Below the pieces are notes generated by a model. It saw only the letters and a list, made by a program, of their open reading frames with translations, ran no database searches and was not told the DNA's origin. From assembly GCF_002939705.1 (NCBI RefSeq), contig NZ_MDCB01000004.1, positions 187,605 through 251,604 on the forward strand: a DNA stretch of 64,000 nucleotides, read 5' to 3'. How positions within the stretch are numbered: the stretch's first letter is position 1; the number at the start of each line of letters is the position of its first letter. Position numbers and translations under genes: made by a program. Below, one piece after another: positions 27,469-37,653 of this stretch. The stretch is from Xanthomonas albilineans. Its GTDB lineage: Bacteria; Pseudomonadota; Gammaproteobacteria; Xanthomonadales; Xanthomonadaceae.

Positions 27469-28871
27469 CAGCACGTCTCCTCGATGTCGTCGTCGACCAC
27501 CGACAGCGGCCGCGCAGGAGTCTTGCCGCCGTCGTGCAGGCGCGGTGCCGGCTCGTGCGGCAACGGCCCGTGGCGCAGCATCCGCAGGATGTACCAACTG
27601 CCAAAACCGAACACCAGCGCATAGACGACCACATACACACCCAGCGAGATCCACACCATCGCCGGACTGATAATCGGGCTGACCGCATGGCGGGTATGCA
27701 GCAGACCGTAGATCACATAAGGCTGACGCCCGATCTCGGTGACGAACCAACCAGCGAGCAAGGCCACGAAACCGGCCGGCAACATCACGTTCCATGCCAG
27801 GTGCAACCCGCGCCGGCACAGCAACGTGCCACGCCACCAGAAGAACAGCGACACGAATGCCAGCAGCAGCATCGCCATGCCCAGCCCGACCATCACCCGG
27901 AAAGCAAAGAACACCGGCTTCACCGGCGGCCGCTCGTCGGCCGGCACCGCGGTCAGTGGCGTGATTTCGCTATTCAAGGTGTGGGTAAGGATCACGCTGC
28001 CCAGGTGCGGAATCGTCAACGCGTAGTCATTGCGCTCTTCAGCCTCGTTAGGCACCGCGAACACCACTAACGGCACGCCCTGTCCCGGCGCCTCGCGGTG
28101 CCAGTGTGCCTCCATAGCGGCCACCTTAATCGGCTGGTGTTCGAGCGTGTTCAGGCCATGCGCGTCGCCGGCAGCGATTTGCAGCGGCAGCGCGATCGCG
28201 GCGAACGCCACCGCCAGCTTGAGCATGCGCCCGGCCGCGTCCACATGCTCGCCGCGGCGCAGGTACCAGCCGCTGACCCCGCCAATCACGAAACAGGTGG
28301 TGATGAACGCGGCAAGCACCATGTGAGTGAGCCGATAAGGGAACGACGGATTGAAGATCACCTCGCCCCAGTTGGCCGGATGGAATACGCCGTCGACGAT
28401 GACATAACCGGCCGGCGTCTGCAGCCAACTGTTGGCCGACAGGATCCAGAACGTGGAGATCAGCGTGCCGATGGCTACCAGACAAGTGGAGAGGAAATGC
28501 AACTTCTCCGGGACCTTGTGCCAACCGAACAGCATCACCCCCAGGAACGAGGCCTCCAGGAAGAACGCCGTCAGCACCTCGTAGTTGAGCAGCGGACCGA
28601 TGATGTTGCCTGCGCGTTCGCTGAGCACCGCCCAGTTGGTGCCGAACTGGAAGCTCATCACGATACCGCTGACCACGCCCATGCCGAAGGACACGGCGAA
28701 GATCTTCAGCCAGAAGAAGTACAGATCGCGCCACACCGTGTCGCGAGTACGCAGCCAGCGCCACTCCAGGAACGCCAGCCAGCTCGACAGGCCGATGGTG
28801 AAGGCCGGGAACAGTATGTGGAAACTGATGACGAATCCGAACTGGATGCGCGAAAGCAAAAGAGCGTCCAT
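27468..28871 (-). CDS. cydA: Cytochrome bd ubiquinol oxidase subunit I (CIO type)
   Basis: A 467-residue multi-pass subunit. MDALLLSRIQFGFVISFH starts the haem-bearing helices. GRQPYVIYGLLHT lies in the late helix where the family motif GRQPW usually occurs. The Q-loop between helices 6 and 7 is short, which, with the total length, points to a cyanide-insensitive (CioA-like) oxidase rather than a long-Q-loop E. coli CydA. It carries haems b558, b595 and d in the family. ATG 28871 is preceded by a GGGGCAGCC stretch and a palindrome at 28894-28910. The longer upstream frame overlaps the divergent peptidase promoter and is ignored. Confidence 0.93.
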   Translation of the reverse strand: MDALLLSRIQFGFVISFHILFPAFTIGLSSWLAFLEWRWLRTRDTVWRDLYFFWLKIFAVSFGMGVVSGIVMSFQFGTNWAVLSERAGNIIGPLLNYEVLTAFFLEASFLGVMLFGWHKVPEKLHFLSTCLVAIGTLISTFWILSANSWLQTPAGYVIVDGVFHPANWGEVIFNPSFPYRLTHMVLAAFITTCFVIGGVSGWYLRRGEHVDAAGRMLKLAVAFAAIALPLQIAAGDAHGLNTLEHQPIKVAAMEAHWHREAPGQGVPLVVFAVPNEAEERNDYALTIPHLGSVILTHTLNSEITPLTAVPADERPPVKPVFFAFRVMVGLGMAMLLLAFVSLFFWWRGTLLCRRGLHLAWNVMLPAGFVALLAGWFVTEIGRQPYVIYGLLHTRHAVSPIISPAMVWISLGVYVVVYALVFGFGSWYILRMLRHGPLPHEPAPRLHDGGKTPARPLSVVDDDIEETC

Positions 28872-28893
28872 TGAGGCTGCCCCTAAAGAAACT

Positions 28894-28910
28894 ACAATAG
28901 CGTCTATTGT
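28894..28910. promoter_or_regulatory. Palindrome upstream of cydA, possible operator
   Basis: A perfect inverted repeat, ACAATAG-cgt-CTATTGT, has 7-base arms and a 3-base spacer, 23 bases upstream of the cydA start codon. It lies between the divergent cydAB operon and the S9 peptidase gene. Its position suits a repressor or activator site, for example one responding to oxygen, redox or nitric oxide. No family can be named from the sequence, and chance occurrence is not excluded. Confidence 0.4.
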
Positions 28911-29139
28911 TGTCGCTGCGGCGTAAAATTGAATGTGAAAGAATGCCGCATCGCAGGGCGGAAAACGCCCAGATTCTGGATTCGGAAAAAGAAAAACGGG
29001 CACCGTTTTTTGTGATGCCATGAACATGGACGCGTCGGGACGCGCGCTTGTGCGAATCGTCAATTCCCCATTCCCAATCCCAGCATTCGCTCCAGACGGC
29101 TGTTACGCTTATCGTTTGCTTTTCGTCCGGAACATCCCG

Positions 29140-31521
29140 ATGTGTCGCTTAGCCTTGAGCGCCGTTGTTTTGCTATCCCTGTCCTGCTTGCCGCCATTGG
29201 TTGCGGCTCAGAATGTGGCCCCGCTGACCATCGAACAAACGATGGCCGATCCGGACTGGATCGGGCCGCCGGTCGAGGACGCCTGGTGGGCCTGGGACGG
29301 ACGTCAAGTGCAATACAAACTCAAGCGCAACGGCAGCCCGGTGCGCGACACCTACCGCCAGGGGATCGACGGCAGCACCGCGCAGCGGATCGAGGATACG
29401 CAACGCAGCACGCTCGATGCGGCCAACCCGGTCTACGACGCAGCACGCCGACGCATGCTGTTTGTACGCAATGGCGATGTATTCCTGCGCGATCTACGCA
29501 GCGGCGCGCTGACCCAGTTGACCCGCAGCAATCAAGCGGCCGCAAGACCGCAGTTCAGCACCGACGGCGGCGCACTGTGGCGGGTCGGCAACGACTGGTA
29601 CCGCTGGAATCCCGACAGCGGCATCGCGCAAGCGGCGCTACTCAAGGCCGAACGCGATCCCGACACCGCACCCAAGTTGGACACGCTACGTGCGCAGCAA
29701 CTGCGTACATTGGAAACCCTGGCGCGCGATCGCGCGCAGCGCGATTTGCTGCGGCAACAAGAGCAAGCCTGGCGGCGTGCCGACGGCAGCCGCGCGCCGG
29801 CACCGGTGTATCTGGGCGAGGACGTCGTCATCGACGACAGCGCACTGTCGCCGGACGGTCGCCATCTACTGGTGGTGACCCACGCCAAGGGCGCCGACGA
29901 AGGTCGCGAGGGCAAGATGCCCAAGTACGTGACCGAATCGGGTTACGAAGAATTCCAAGAAGTGCGCACTCGCGTCGGTCGCAACCCACCGCTGGCGCAG
30001 AACCTCTGGTTAGTCGATATCGCCGCGGGCAGCGCGCGCAAACTCGACTTCGCCGTCCTGCCCGGCATCCACAACGACCCACTGGCCGCACTGCGCAAGG
30101 CCGCCAAGCAGGAACCGCTGCACGGGCCACGTGCGATACGGGTGGAGACCGACGGCGATGGCAGCGGCGCGACGATGCACTGGAGCGAGGATGGCCGCAA
30201 CGTCGCGGTGATGTTGCGCGCGGTGGACAACAAGGACCGTTGGATTGCCAGCGTCGACCTGGATAAGGCCGTGCTGCAGCCGCGCCATCGCCTCACCGAT
30301 CCTGCTTGGATCAACTGGAATTTCAACGATTTCGGCTGGATGCCGGACAACCAAACGCTGTGGCTGCTGTCCGAGCAATCCGGCGATGCGCACCTGTACA
30401 CCCAACATGGCACCGATAAACCGCGCCAACGCACCGCCGGCAACTGGGAGGTGTCCGCGCCGGTGATCAGCGCCGATGGCCAGGGCTTCTTGTTCCTGTG
30501 CAACCGCAAATGGCCGGGCGACTACGAGGTGTGCAAGCTGGATCTGCGCGACGACAGCGTTGTCGAGCTGACCTCACTCGAAGGTGTCGAGGACTTCGCA
30601 CTTTCGCCAGACGGCCAACACCTGCTGGTGCACTACTCCGGCGCCTATCTGCCGCCGCAATTGGCGGTGTTGCCCGCCAATGGCGGCAGCGCACGCGTGC
30701 TTACCGATACCCGCAGCGCCGCATTCAAGGCACGTCCGTGGATCCAGCCGCAATTCGTGCAGATACCGTCCACCCATGGCGCCGGCACGGTCTGGGGCAA
30801 GTACTACGGCCCGCCACATCCAGAACCCGGCAAACGCTACCCGGTGGTGATGTTCGTGCATGGCGCCGGCTACCTGCAGAACGTCTCGGTACGCTACACC
30901 CCGTATTTTCGCGAGCAGATGTTCCACAACCTGCTGGTGCAGAAGGGCTACATCGTGCTCGACCTGGATTACCGCGCCAGCGCCGGCTATGGCCGCAACT
31001 GGCGCACCGCGATCTACCGCGACATGGGCCATCCGGAACTGGAGGACTATCTGGACGGCCTGGATTGGCTGGTCGCCACCAAGCAGGGCGACCGTCACCG
31101 TGCCGGCATTTACGGCGGCTCCTACGGCGGCTTCATAACCTATATGGCGCTGTTTCGCAGCCCCGGCACATTCAAGACAGGCGCCGCGCTACGTCCAGTG
31201 GCAGACTGGAGCCAGTACAACCACGAATACAGCGCCGACATCCTCAACACTCCCGATCTTGACCCACAGGCCTACCGCACCTCTTCGGCGATCGAGTACG
31301 CCAGCGGACTGCGCGATCACCTATTGATCGCCCACGGCATGATCGACGACAACGTGTTTTTCAAGGACTCGGTCGACATGACCCAGAAGCTGATCGAACT
31401 GCACAAGGACAATTGGGAGATCGCGCCGTATCCGTTGGAACGACACGGCTTTACCCGCGCCGATTCCTGGCTGGACGAATACAAGCGGATCCTGAAATTG
31501 TTCGAGCAGGAACTCAAGTAG
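29140..31521 (+). CDS. S9-family serine peptidase (dipeptidyl peptidase IV-like), secreted
   Basis: A 793-residue exported enzyme. A signal peptide (MCRLALSAVVLLSLSCLPPLVAA) precedes a beta-propeller region with many WD-like blades (GRNVAVMLRAVDNKD, GQGFLFLCNRKWPGD). The C-terminal alpha/beta hydrolase carries the triad: Ser661 in GGSYGGF, Asp736 or Asp737 in GMIDDNVFF, and His769 in ERHGFTR. This is the S9 prolyl-oligopeptidase layout. It should cut dipeptides or oligopeptides after proline in the periplasm. The frame is open 40 codons further upstream, but the signal peptide begins at ATG 29140. It is divergent from cydAB. Confidence 0.9.
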   Translation: MCRLALSAVVLLSLSCLPPLVAAQNVAPLTIEQTMADPDWIGPPVEDAWWAWDGRQVQYKLKRNGSPVRDTYRQGIDGSTAQRIEDTQRSTLDAANPVYDAARRRMLFVRNGDVFLRDLRSGALTQLTRSNQAAARPQFSTDGGALWRVGNDWYRWNPDSGIAQAALLKAERDPDTAPKLDTLRAQQLRTLETLARDRAQRDLLRQQEQAWRRADGSRAPAPVYLGEDVVIDDSALSPDGRHLLVVTHAKGADEGREGKMPKYVTESGYEEFQEVRTRVGRNPPLAQNLWLVDIAAGSARKLDFAVLPGIHNDPLAALRKAAKQEPLHGPRAIRVETDGDGSGATMHWSEDGRNVAVMLRAVDNKDRWIASVDLDKAVLQPRHRLTDPAWINWNFNDFGWMPDNQTLWLLSEQSGDAHLYTQHGTDKPRQRTAGNWEVSAPVISADGQGFLFLCNRKWPGDYEVCKLDLRDDSVVELTSLEGVEDFALSPDGQHLLVHYSGAYLPPQLAVLPANGGSARVLTDTRSAAFKARPWIQPQFVQIPSTHGAGTVWGKYYGPPHPEPGKRYPVVMFVHGAGYLQNVSVRYTPYFREQMFHNLLVQKGYIVLDLDYRASAGYGRNWRTAIYRDMGHPELEDYLDGLDWLVATKQGDRHRAGIYGGSYGGFITYMALFRSPGTFKTGAALRPVADWSQYNHEYSADILNTPDLDPQAYRTSSAIEYASGLRDHLLIAHGMIDDNVFFKDSVDMTQKLIELHKDNWEIAPYPLERHGFTRADSWLDEYKRILKLFEQELK

Positions 31522-31753
31522 GCGATCACGCACCCTGCGCTGGGTGTCGGCACAATGTGCCTGTCGCGGTCGCGGCGTGGCGCGGATGACCGCGCCGCCT
31601 CGTCTGCGACGATGCGCGATGACGACTGCCAGACCATGCGCCGTGTCTGCACATGACGCACACGCCCACGCCACTTGTGCCTGTGCAAGCAACCTCTATC
31701 TTTGCCGATGCGCGGCAGCACACTACGCCATCCACCCAACCGAGGGATCGCCA

Positions 31754-32305
31754 ATGTCGCCACCTCCGCTGCACCCCGCAGGTCACCAGATGATCGATGC
31801 GATGGGCAAGATCACGCTCTTGCTTGGCGTGCTGTCGCTGCTGTCCGCGCTGGCGCAGGCACTGACGCTGATGGCGCTACCCGATGGCAACATCGAAACG
31901 ATGCTGCAGCCGTTTGGACTGCCGTTGCCGCCGTGGCTGCACACGTGCATGACCCATGCGATCGCACTGTCCTGGCTGGCAGCGACGCTGGCGCTGGCGT
32001 TGTGCGCGACGTCATGGGCCTTGTTACAACGACACGAATGGGCACGGCGCGTATTCGTGGCATTCCTAGTGGTCACCGCCGTGGCCAATTTCGCGATGTT
32101 GCCGCTACTGTGGCAATTATTCGACATGCTGCAAGCATGGGCGCCGCAACACGGCTTCGATGCACACATGCAGCACCAGTTGCACTCCAGCCGCATCACC
32201 GTCCTGTTCAGCGCACTGCTCACCGCGCTTGTTTTCGCCGTCCTGCACGGCTGGCTGGTGTACCAGCTCTCGCGCCCGGCGCTGCGTAGCGCCTTCCGCC
32301 GCTGA
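31754..32305 (+). CDS. Hypothetical membrane protein, four predicted helices
   Basis: A 183-residue protein with four hydrophobic segments: ITLLLGVLSLLSALAQALTLM near residue 22, an IALSWLAATLALALCA segment near 70, VFVAFLVVTAVANFAMLPLLW near 100, and a last near VLFSALLTALVFAVLHGWLVY. The family is not recognised. The ATG at 31754 is chosen because upstream codons have Cys/His-rich shadow composition. It lies between the S9 peptidase (same strand, 232 bases upstream) and hemF; no operon link is evident. No catalytic motif is visible. Confidence 0.6.
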   Translation: MSPPPLHPAGHQMIDAMGKITLLLGVLSLLSALAQALTLMALPDGNIETMLQPFGLPLPPWLHTCMTHAIALSWLAATLALALCATSWALLQRHEWARRVFVAFLVVTAVANFAMLPLLWQLFDMLQAWAPQHGFDAHMQHQLHSSRITVLFSALLTALVFAVLHGWLVYQLSRPALRSAFRR

Positions 32306-32434
32306 GCGACACCACGCGCAGCAAGCCGACAGTGTTCACCCGGATGGCCCCGATCGCAGTGCCGGCTGAATGCGGTGCGTGCTCGACAACGGACCGCGCA
32401 TCATCACGCACACGCCCAGGCGACAAGCTTCTAG

Positions 32435-33343
<909 letters not shown>

Positions 33344-33668
33344 GCACGTCACCGCGCGCCCAGGCACGCATGGCGCCCTCGGCGTGAAACACGCGCTTAA
33401 GGTGTTTGTCGCAAGCCAACGACCGCAGAAAAATGGCGGCCGCAGATCAGCGCATTTCAGGCCGAGTGGCTGCTCGATTTCATAGTTGGACGTACCGCTG
33501 TGCACGAACACAGCGATGCACTGCAGGCTGCACACGTCGTGACGGTGCGCAGACATAGTCGCTGAATGATGGGATCTATCAAACTCGAACAAAGCGGCGC
33601 GGCGTAATCCCCATCCCTTGACTTGCCAGCGTTTACGCGAGCATAAAGATATAGGTTCAAGCTTAAAT
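33344..33668. other. Non-coding interval between hemF and the polA-side sRNA
   Basis: No credible gene is seen in these 325 bases. The only features are short chance frames and an AT-richer patch around 33640-33670 that continues into the T-rich end of the sRNA terminator on the minus strand. No tRNA or repeat is recognised. Confidence 0.6.
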
Positions 33669-33797
33669 AAAAAGGCCCCGCGGACCAGGGGTGGGTCAGC
33701 GGGGCCAGGGAACGCAGACTTGGGGAGGAGTCTCCGTTCCTAGATCTGCTCCAGGGGATGGGAGAAGATCCGCGACAGGCATTGCGCCTGTCGAGGC
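33669..33797 (-). ncRNA. sX13: Putative sX13-like small RNA downstream of polA
   Basis: Read on the minus strand, this stretch folds into a string of stem-loops. The first, CGACAGGC-GCAAT-GCCTGTCG, is perfect (33773-33793). A second stem (GATCT/AGATC) holds TCTCCCATCCCC in its loop. A third (GGAACG/CGTTCC, with inner AGACT/AGTCT) exposes CCTCCCCA. The last (GGCCCCGC/GCGGGGCC, with inner GACC/GGTC and loop CACCCCT) is followed by TTTTTAT, a Rho-independent terminator. Three C-rich loops and a location just downstream of polA on the same strand match the sX13 regulator known in Xanthomonas, whose C-rich loops pair with G-rich target mRNAs. The 5' end is not fixed by the sequence; a start near 33785-33797 gives the roughly 115-130 nucleotides expected. 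It is not an ORF. Confidence 0.72.
33671..33706 (-). terminator. Rho-independent terminator of the sRNA
   Basis: Inverted repeat GGCCCCGC (33699-33706 read in reverse) and GCGGGGCC (33674-33681) form an 8-base GC stem around a 17-base loop, followed on the minus strand by TTTTTAT. It ends the sRNA and would also stop read-through from polA. Confidence 0.8.
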
Positions 33798-33976
33798 ACA
33801 TAAGACCATTTTTCACCTTTCTCATTCGTGAAAATTGCGGTTAAGAATTCGTCGTGTTTAGGACGGATTCATTCCAAAACATTCGCCCGACAAACAACAA
33901 AAATGCCGTACTCCCTGCGCAAAGGCGCTGACTGCAGGATGTCGTTGGGGGACCGCCGCATTGCGGGTCGCATAGC

Positions 33977-36745
33977 TCAATGCGCCTCGTCCCAGTTATC
34001 GCCCACGCCACTGTCCACCACTAACGGCACCTTCAACTCTGCCGCAGCGGCCATGCGCCAGGTCACCTCGGGTAACAGGATCTCGACGAAGTCGGCGTCG
34101 ACTTCGAACACCAGTTCGTCGTGTACCTGGAGGATCATCAACGCACGCGCGCGGTGATCCTGCAACCACGTGTCCACACTGACCATGGCGCGCTTGATGA
34201 TGTCCGCAGCGGTGCCCTGCATCGGCGCGTTGATCGCGGCGCGCTCGGCGCCAGCGCGCAAGCCCTGCTGCTTGGCGTTGATGTCGTTCAGGTACAGACG
34301 GCGACCGAACAGGGTCTCCACGTAGCCCTGGGTGCGCGCCTGCTCGCGCATGCGCTCCATGAAATCGCGCACCGCCGGGTAGCGGCTGAAGTACAACGCC
34401 ACGTAGTCCTGCGCCTCGCCGCGGCCGATGCCGAGATTACGCGCCAGGCCGAACGCGCTCATGCCGTACATCAAGCCGAAATTGATCGCCTTGGCGGCGC
34501 GGCGCTCGTTGGCGCTGACCTGCTCCAAGGTGCGCCCGAAGACCTCGGCGGCGGTGGCGCGATGCACGTCCACGCCTTGACTGAAAGCGCGCAACAGGCC
34601 CGGATCCTCGGACAGGTGCGCCATGATCCGCAGTTCGATTTGCGAATAGTCGCACGCGATCAGCTTGCGGCCGGGAGGGGCGACGAAGGCGCGACGGATG
34701 CGGCGGCCATCCTCGGTGCGGATCGGGATGTTCTGCAGGTTCGGATCGGAAGAGGACAGCCGCCCGGTCGCGGCACCGGCTTGATGATAGCTGGTGTGTA
34801 CGCGCCCGGTCTCAGGGTTGACCATCTCCGGCAGCTTGTCGGTGTAAGTGCTGCGCAGCTTGGCCAGGCCGCGGTATTCCAGGATCACCCGCGGCAGTTC
34901 ATGCTGGTCGGCGATAGCCTCCAGTGCTTCTTCATTGGTGCTGGGCTGGCCTTTGGGAGTTTTCAACAGGGCGGGCAGCTTCAGTTCGTCGAACAACACC
35001 GCCTGTAACTGTTTGGGCGAATCCAGATTGAAACTCCGCCCGGCTAACGCGACCGCCTTTTGCTGGGCGGCCAGCATCCGCTGGCTCAGCACCTGGCTCT
35101 GCTTGCGCAGCTCGGCGATATCCACGCACACACCGTTGGCCTCAATGCGGGTCAGCACCGGCACCAGCGGCATTTCGATCTCGCGGTACACCCGCGCCAG
35201 CGCCGGCTCGGCATCCAATTGCGCTGACAACGCCCGGTGCAAGCGCAGCGTGATATCAGCGTCTTCGGCGGCATAGCCGGTGGCATCGTCGATGGCCACC
35301 TGCGAGAACGCGATCTGCTTGGCCCCCTTTCCGGCCACGTCCTCGTACTTGATCGTGTCGTAACCCAGGTAGCGCTTGGCCAGCGAATCCATGTCGTGGC
35401 GGCTGGCGGTGGAGTTGAGCACGAAACTCTCCAGCATGGTGTCGTCGGCATACCCGCGCACCTGCACGCCGTGGCGGCGCAGCACATGCAGGTCGTACTT
35501 GCCGTGCTGGCCGACCTTGCGCTTGGCCGGATCTTCCAACAGCGGTGCGAGCGCCGCCAGCGCCTGCACGCGGTCCAACTGCACTGGCGCACCGGGATAG
35601 TCGTGACCCAGCGGCAGGTAATCGGCATGACCGGGTTCGATGGCGAAGCTAAGTCCGACCAGATTGGCGCGCATCGCGTCCAAGGCGTCGGTTTCGGTGT
35701 CGAAAGCGAAGCCGTCGGCGGCGCGCAAGCGCGCCAGCAACGCATCGAACTGTTCGGCAGTGGTGACCGCGGCGTAGTAGCCCTTCGCGGCCAACGCCGG
35801 GTCCAGCGCACCATCGGGCGCGGCGGCGGCACGGGCATAGCCAGCCGCGGTACCGCGTAGGCTGGGACTGGCCTCACTGGCGACGTACGGAGCCGCCACG
35901 CCACCGTCCAAGTCGCGCAACGCCTGGGTGAAGCCGTAGCGCTGGTACAAGCCGCGCAACTGCTCCGGCTCCGGCTCGCGCAGGCCCAGCGTGCGCGGGC
36001 CGCCGGACAGCACCACGTCGGTCTTGATCGTGACTAGATCGCGGTTGAGCGGCAGTCGCCCCAGCGCCGCGCGCAGGTTGTCGCCGATCTTGCCCTTGAT
36101 CGCGTCGGCGTTGGCGATTACCCCGTCCAGCGACCCGTAATCGGCCAGCCATTTGGCCGCGGTCTTGGGTCCGCACTTCTCCACCCCGGGGACGTTGTCG
36201 ATGGTGTCGCCCATCAGCGCCAGCAGATCGACAATCTGGTGCGGCAACACACCGAATTTTTCCATCACCGCCGCATCCGAATCCATGCGGCTGCCGCTCA
36301 TGGTGTTGACCAACTGCACGCCGGGACGCACCAACTGGGCGAAATCCTTGTCGCCGGTGGAGATGGTCACATCCATGCCATCGCCAACGCCTTGCAGGGC
36401 CAAGGTTCCGATCACATCGTCGGCCTCCACTCCACTCTCGCGCAAAATGGTGATGCCGAGTGCGTGCACGATCTGGCACATCGGCTCGACCTGCGCGCGC
36501 AGCTCGTCGGGCATCGGCGGACGGTTGGCCTTGTACTGCGGGTACAGCGCGTCGCGGAAGGTCTTGCCCGGGGCATCCACCACGAAGGCGACGTACTCGG
36601 GACGCTCCTTCAAGGTGGCGCGCAGCATGTTGAGCACGCCAAACAGTGCGCCAGTGGGTTCACCGGCGGCATTGGTCAAGGGCGGGAGCGCGTGAAACGC
36701 GCGATACAGGTAGCTGGACCCGTCGATCAGGACTAATCGGCTCAT
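33977..36745 (-). CDS. polA: DNA polymerase I
   Basis: A 922-residue replication and repair polymerase. The 5'-3' exonuclease domain starts IDGSSYLYRAFHALPPL. The 3'-5' proofreading domain keeps FDTETDALDAM (DxE, residues 350 region). The polymerase domain has DYSQIELRIMAHLS (motif A), RRAAKAINFGLMYGMS (motif B) and QVHDELVFEV (motif C). All three activities therefore look intact, as in E. coli PolA (928 residues). It is divergent from the DUF2782-like lipoprotein gene and followed on the same strand by the sRNA. Confidence 0.98.
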   Translation of the reverse strand: MSRLVLIDGSSYLYRAFHALPPLTNAAGEPTGALFGVLNMLRATLKERPEYVAFVVDAPGKTFRDALYPQYKANRPPMPDELRAQVEPMCQIVHALGITILRESGVEADDVIGTLALQGVGDGMDVTISTGDKDFAQLVRPGVQLVNTMSGSRMDSDAAVMEKFGVLPHQIVDLLALMGDTIDNVPGVEKCGPKTAAKWLADYGSLDGVIANADAIKGKIGDNLRAALGRLPLNRDLVTIKTDVVLSGGPRTLGLREPEPEQLRGLYQRYGFTQALRDLDGGVAAPYVASEASPSLRGTAAGYARAAAAPDGALDPALAAKGYYAAVTTAEQFDALLARLRAADGFAFDTETDALDAMRANLVGLSFAIEPGHADYLPLGHDYPGAPVQLDRVQALAALAPLLEDPAKRKVGQHGKYDLHVLRRHGVQVRGYADDTMLESFVLNSTASRHDMDSLAKRYLGYDTIKYEDVAGKGAKQIAFSQVAIDDATGYAAEDADITLRLHRALSAQLDAEPALARVYREIEMPLVPVLTRIEANGVCVDIAELRKQSQVLSQRMLAAQQKAVALAGRSFNLDSPKQLQAVLFDELKLPALLKTPKGQPSTNEEALEAIADQHELPRVILEYRGLAKLRSTYTDKLPEMVNPETGRVHTSYHQAGAATGRLSSSDPNLQNIPIRTEDGRRIRRAFVAPPGRKLIACDYSQIELRIMAHLSEDPGLLRAFSQGVDVHRATAAEVFGRTLEQVSANERRAAKAINFGLMYGMSAFGLARNLGIGRGEAQDYVALYFSRYPAVRDFMERMREQARTQGYVETLFGRRLYLNDINAKQQGLRAGAERAAINAPMQGTAADIIKRAMVSVDTWLQDHRARALMILQVHDELVFEVDADFVEILLPEVTWRMAAAAELKVPLVVDSGVGDNWDEAH

Positions 36746-36837
36746 CGGCCAATTCTACGCTGCCGCCCTGCGCGCACCGAATACGGTCGCACAGCGCATA
36801 ATCGGCCACCATCCCCCTGCCCGTGGAGAACGTTGCG

Positions 36838-37125
36838 ATGAAAGCCCTGATCCTGATCCCGCTATTGCTACTGGCGGGCTGCGCCTCCACCGGCACTGGC
36901 CCGGACGGCGCGCCGATGGACATGCGCGGCGCGCAAGTGACCCAACGCAAAATGGAGAACGGCGACACCGTGGACGAATACCGCATCGCCGGCCAGTTGC
37001 GCATGGTCAAGGTGACCCCGGCGCGCGGCCCGGCCTACTACCTGTACGACCGCAACGGCGACGGCCACATGGACGGCAACAAGGACAACGTCTCGCCGGT
37101 GTACTGGAAGCTCTACAGCTGGTGA
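36838..37125 (+). CDS. DUF2782-like small lipoprotein
   Basis: A 95-residue exported protein. The lipobox LLAGC at residues 13-17 follows a hydrophobic signal (MKALILIPLLLLAGC), so it is probably a lipoprotein. The rest (TQRKMENGDTVDEYRIAGQLRMVKVTPARGPAYYLYDRNGDG) resembles the DUF2782 family found beside polA in Xanthomonadaceae. Its function is not known. The frame opens at 36823, but the ATG at 36838 starts the signal. It converges on an uncharacterised gene 46 bases downstream. Confidence 0.78.
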   Translation: MKALILIPLLLLAGCASTGTGPDGAPMDMRGAQVTQRKMENGDTVDEYRIAGQLRMVKVTPARGPAYYLYDRNGDGHMDGNKDNVSPVYWKLYSW

Positions 37126-37171
37126 CGCGCGCTGCGACGGCGAGACATTGGCGGGAAGTTTGCCGGGCCGG

Positions 37172-37597
37172 TCAGGGATCGAGCCGGCAATAGGCGCCCG
37201 GTGTGTAGCCGAAGCTCTCGCGCATCGCTTGGCGGAACTCAGCGAAGGTGAAGTCGGTATCCACCCGCATCAGCACACCGGCATAGGCGCCGCCGTTCTT
37301 GCCACCGCTGCCGGTGCCCCACTGCACCTGCCAGGTCGCGTACCTGTTACCGCCGTGAACCTGCGCGGCCTGCAGGTCCACGCGCAGGCCCTTGACCAGT
37401 TCCATGCCCTTGATCACGCCTTCGCTGTTGGCGTAGTTGGCAGGGATTCGAATCACGGTAGCGTCGTTGACGTCGTCGCGACGGATGCCGACATAGTTGG
37501 CGATCTTCGCCGCCAAGTAATCTTCGAGCACATGGTCGCGGATCTTGCTGCTGGCACTGCTGAACGTGCCGGTGTTGTTGTTGGTGTAGGTGGTCAT
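37172..37597 (-). CDS. Uncharacterised 141-residue protein beside the caspase-like gene
   Basis: A small, probably soluble protein with no signal peptide and no family I recognise. The N-terminus is Asn/Thr/Ser-rich (MTTYTNNNTGTFSSASSK). A charged helical stretch (IRDHVLEDYLAAKIANYVGI) follows, then a strand-rich second half with GTGSGGKNGGAYAG and a single C-terminal cysteine in YTPGAYCRLDP. It lies 56 bases downstream of the caspase-like gene on the same strand, so the two are likely cotranscribed. The ATG at 37597 follows a GGACTTTCCCC stretch with a weak ribosome site. Confidence 0.6.
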   Translation of the reverse strand: MTTYTNNNTGTFSSASSKIRDHVLEDYLAAKIANYVGIRRDDVNDATVIRIPANYANSEGVIKGMELVKGLRVDLQAAQVHGGNRYATWQVQWGTGSGGKNGGAYAGVLMRVDTDFTFAEFRQAMRESFGYTPGAYCRLDP

Positions 37598-37653
37598 GGG
37601 GAAAGTCCTCTGGTGTTGGGTGGATGCCCGGATGGGCGCCAGCGCAGGGCCGG

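Noticed and set aside
26452-27837. A 461-residue version of cydB with a 120-residue N-terminal extension
   Set aside because: The extension lies inside cydA in another frame and has no membrane or signal character; the canonical start at 27468 is coupled to cydA.
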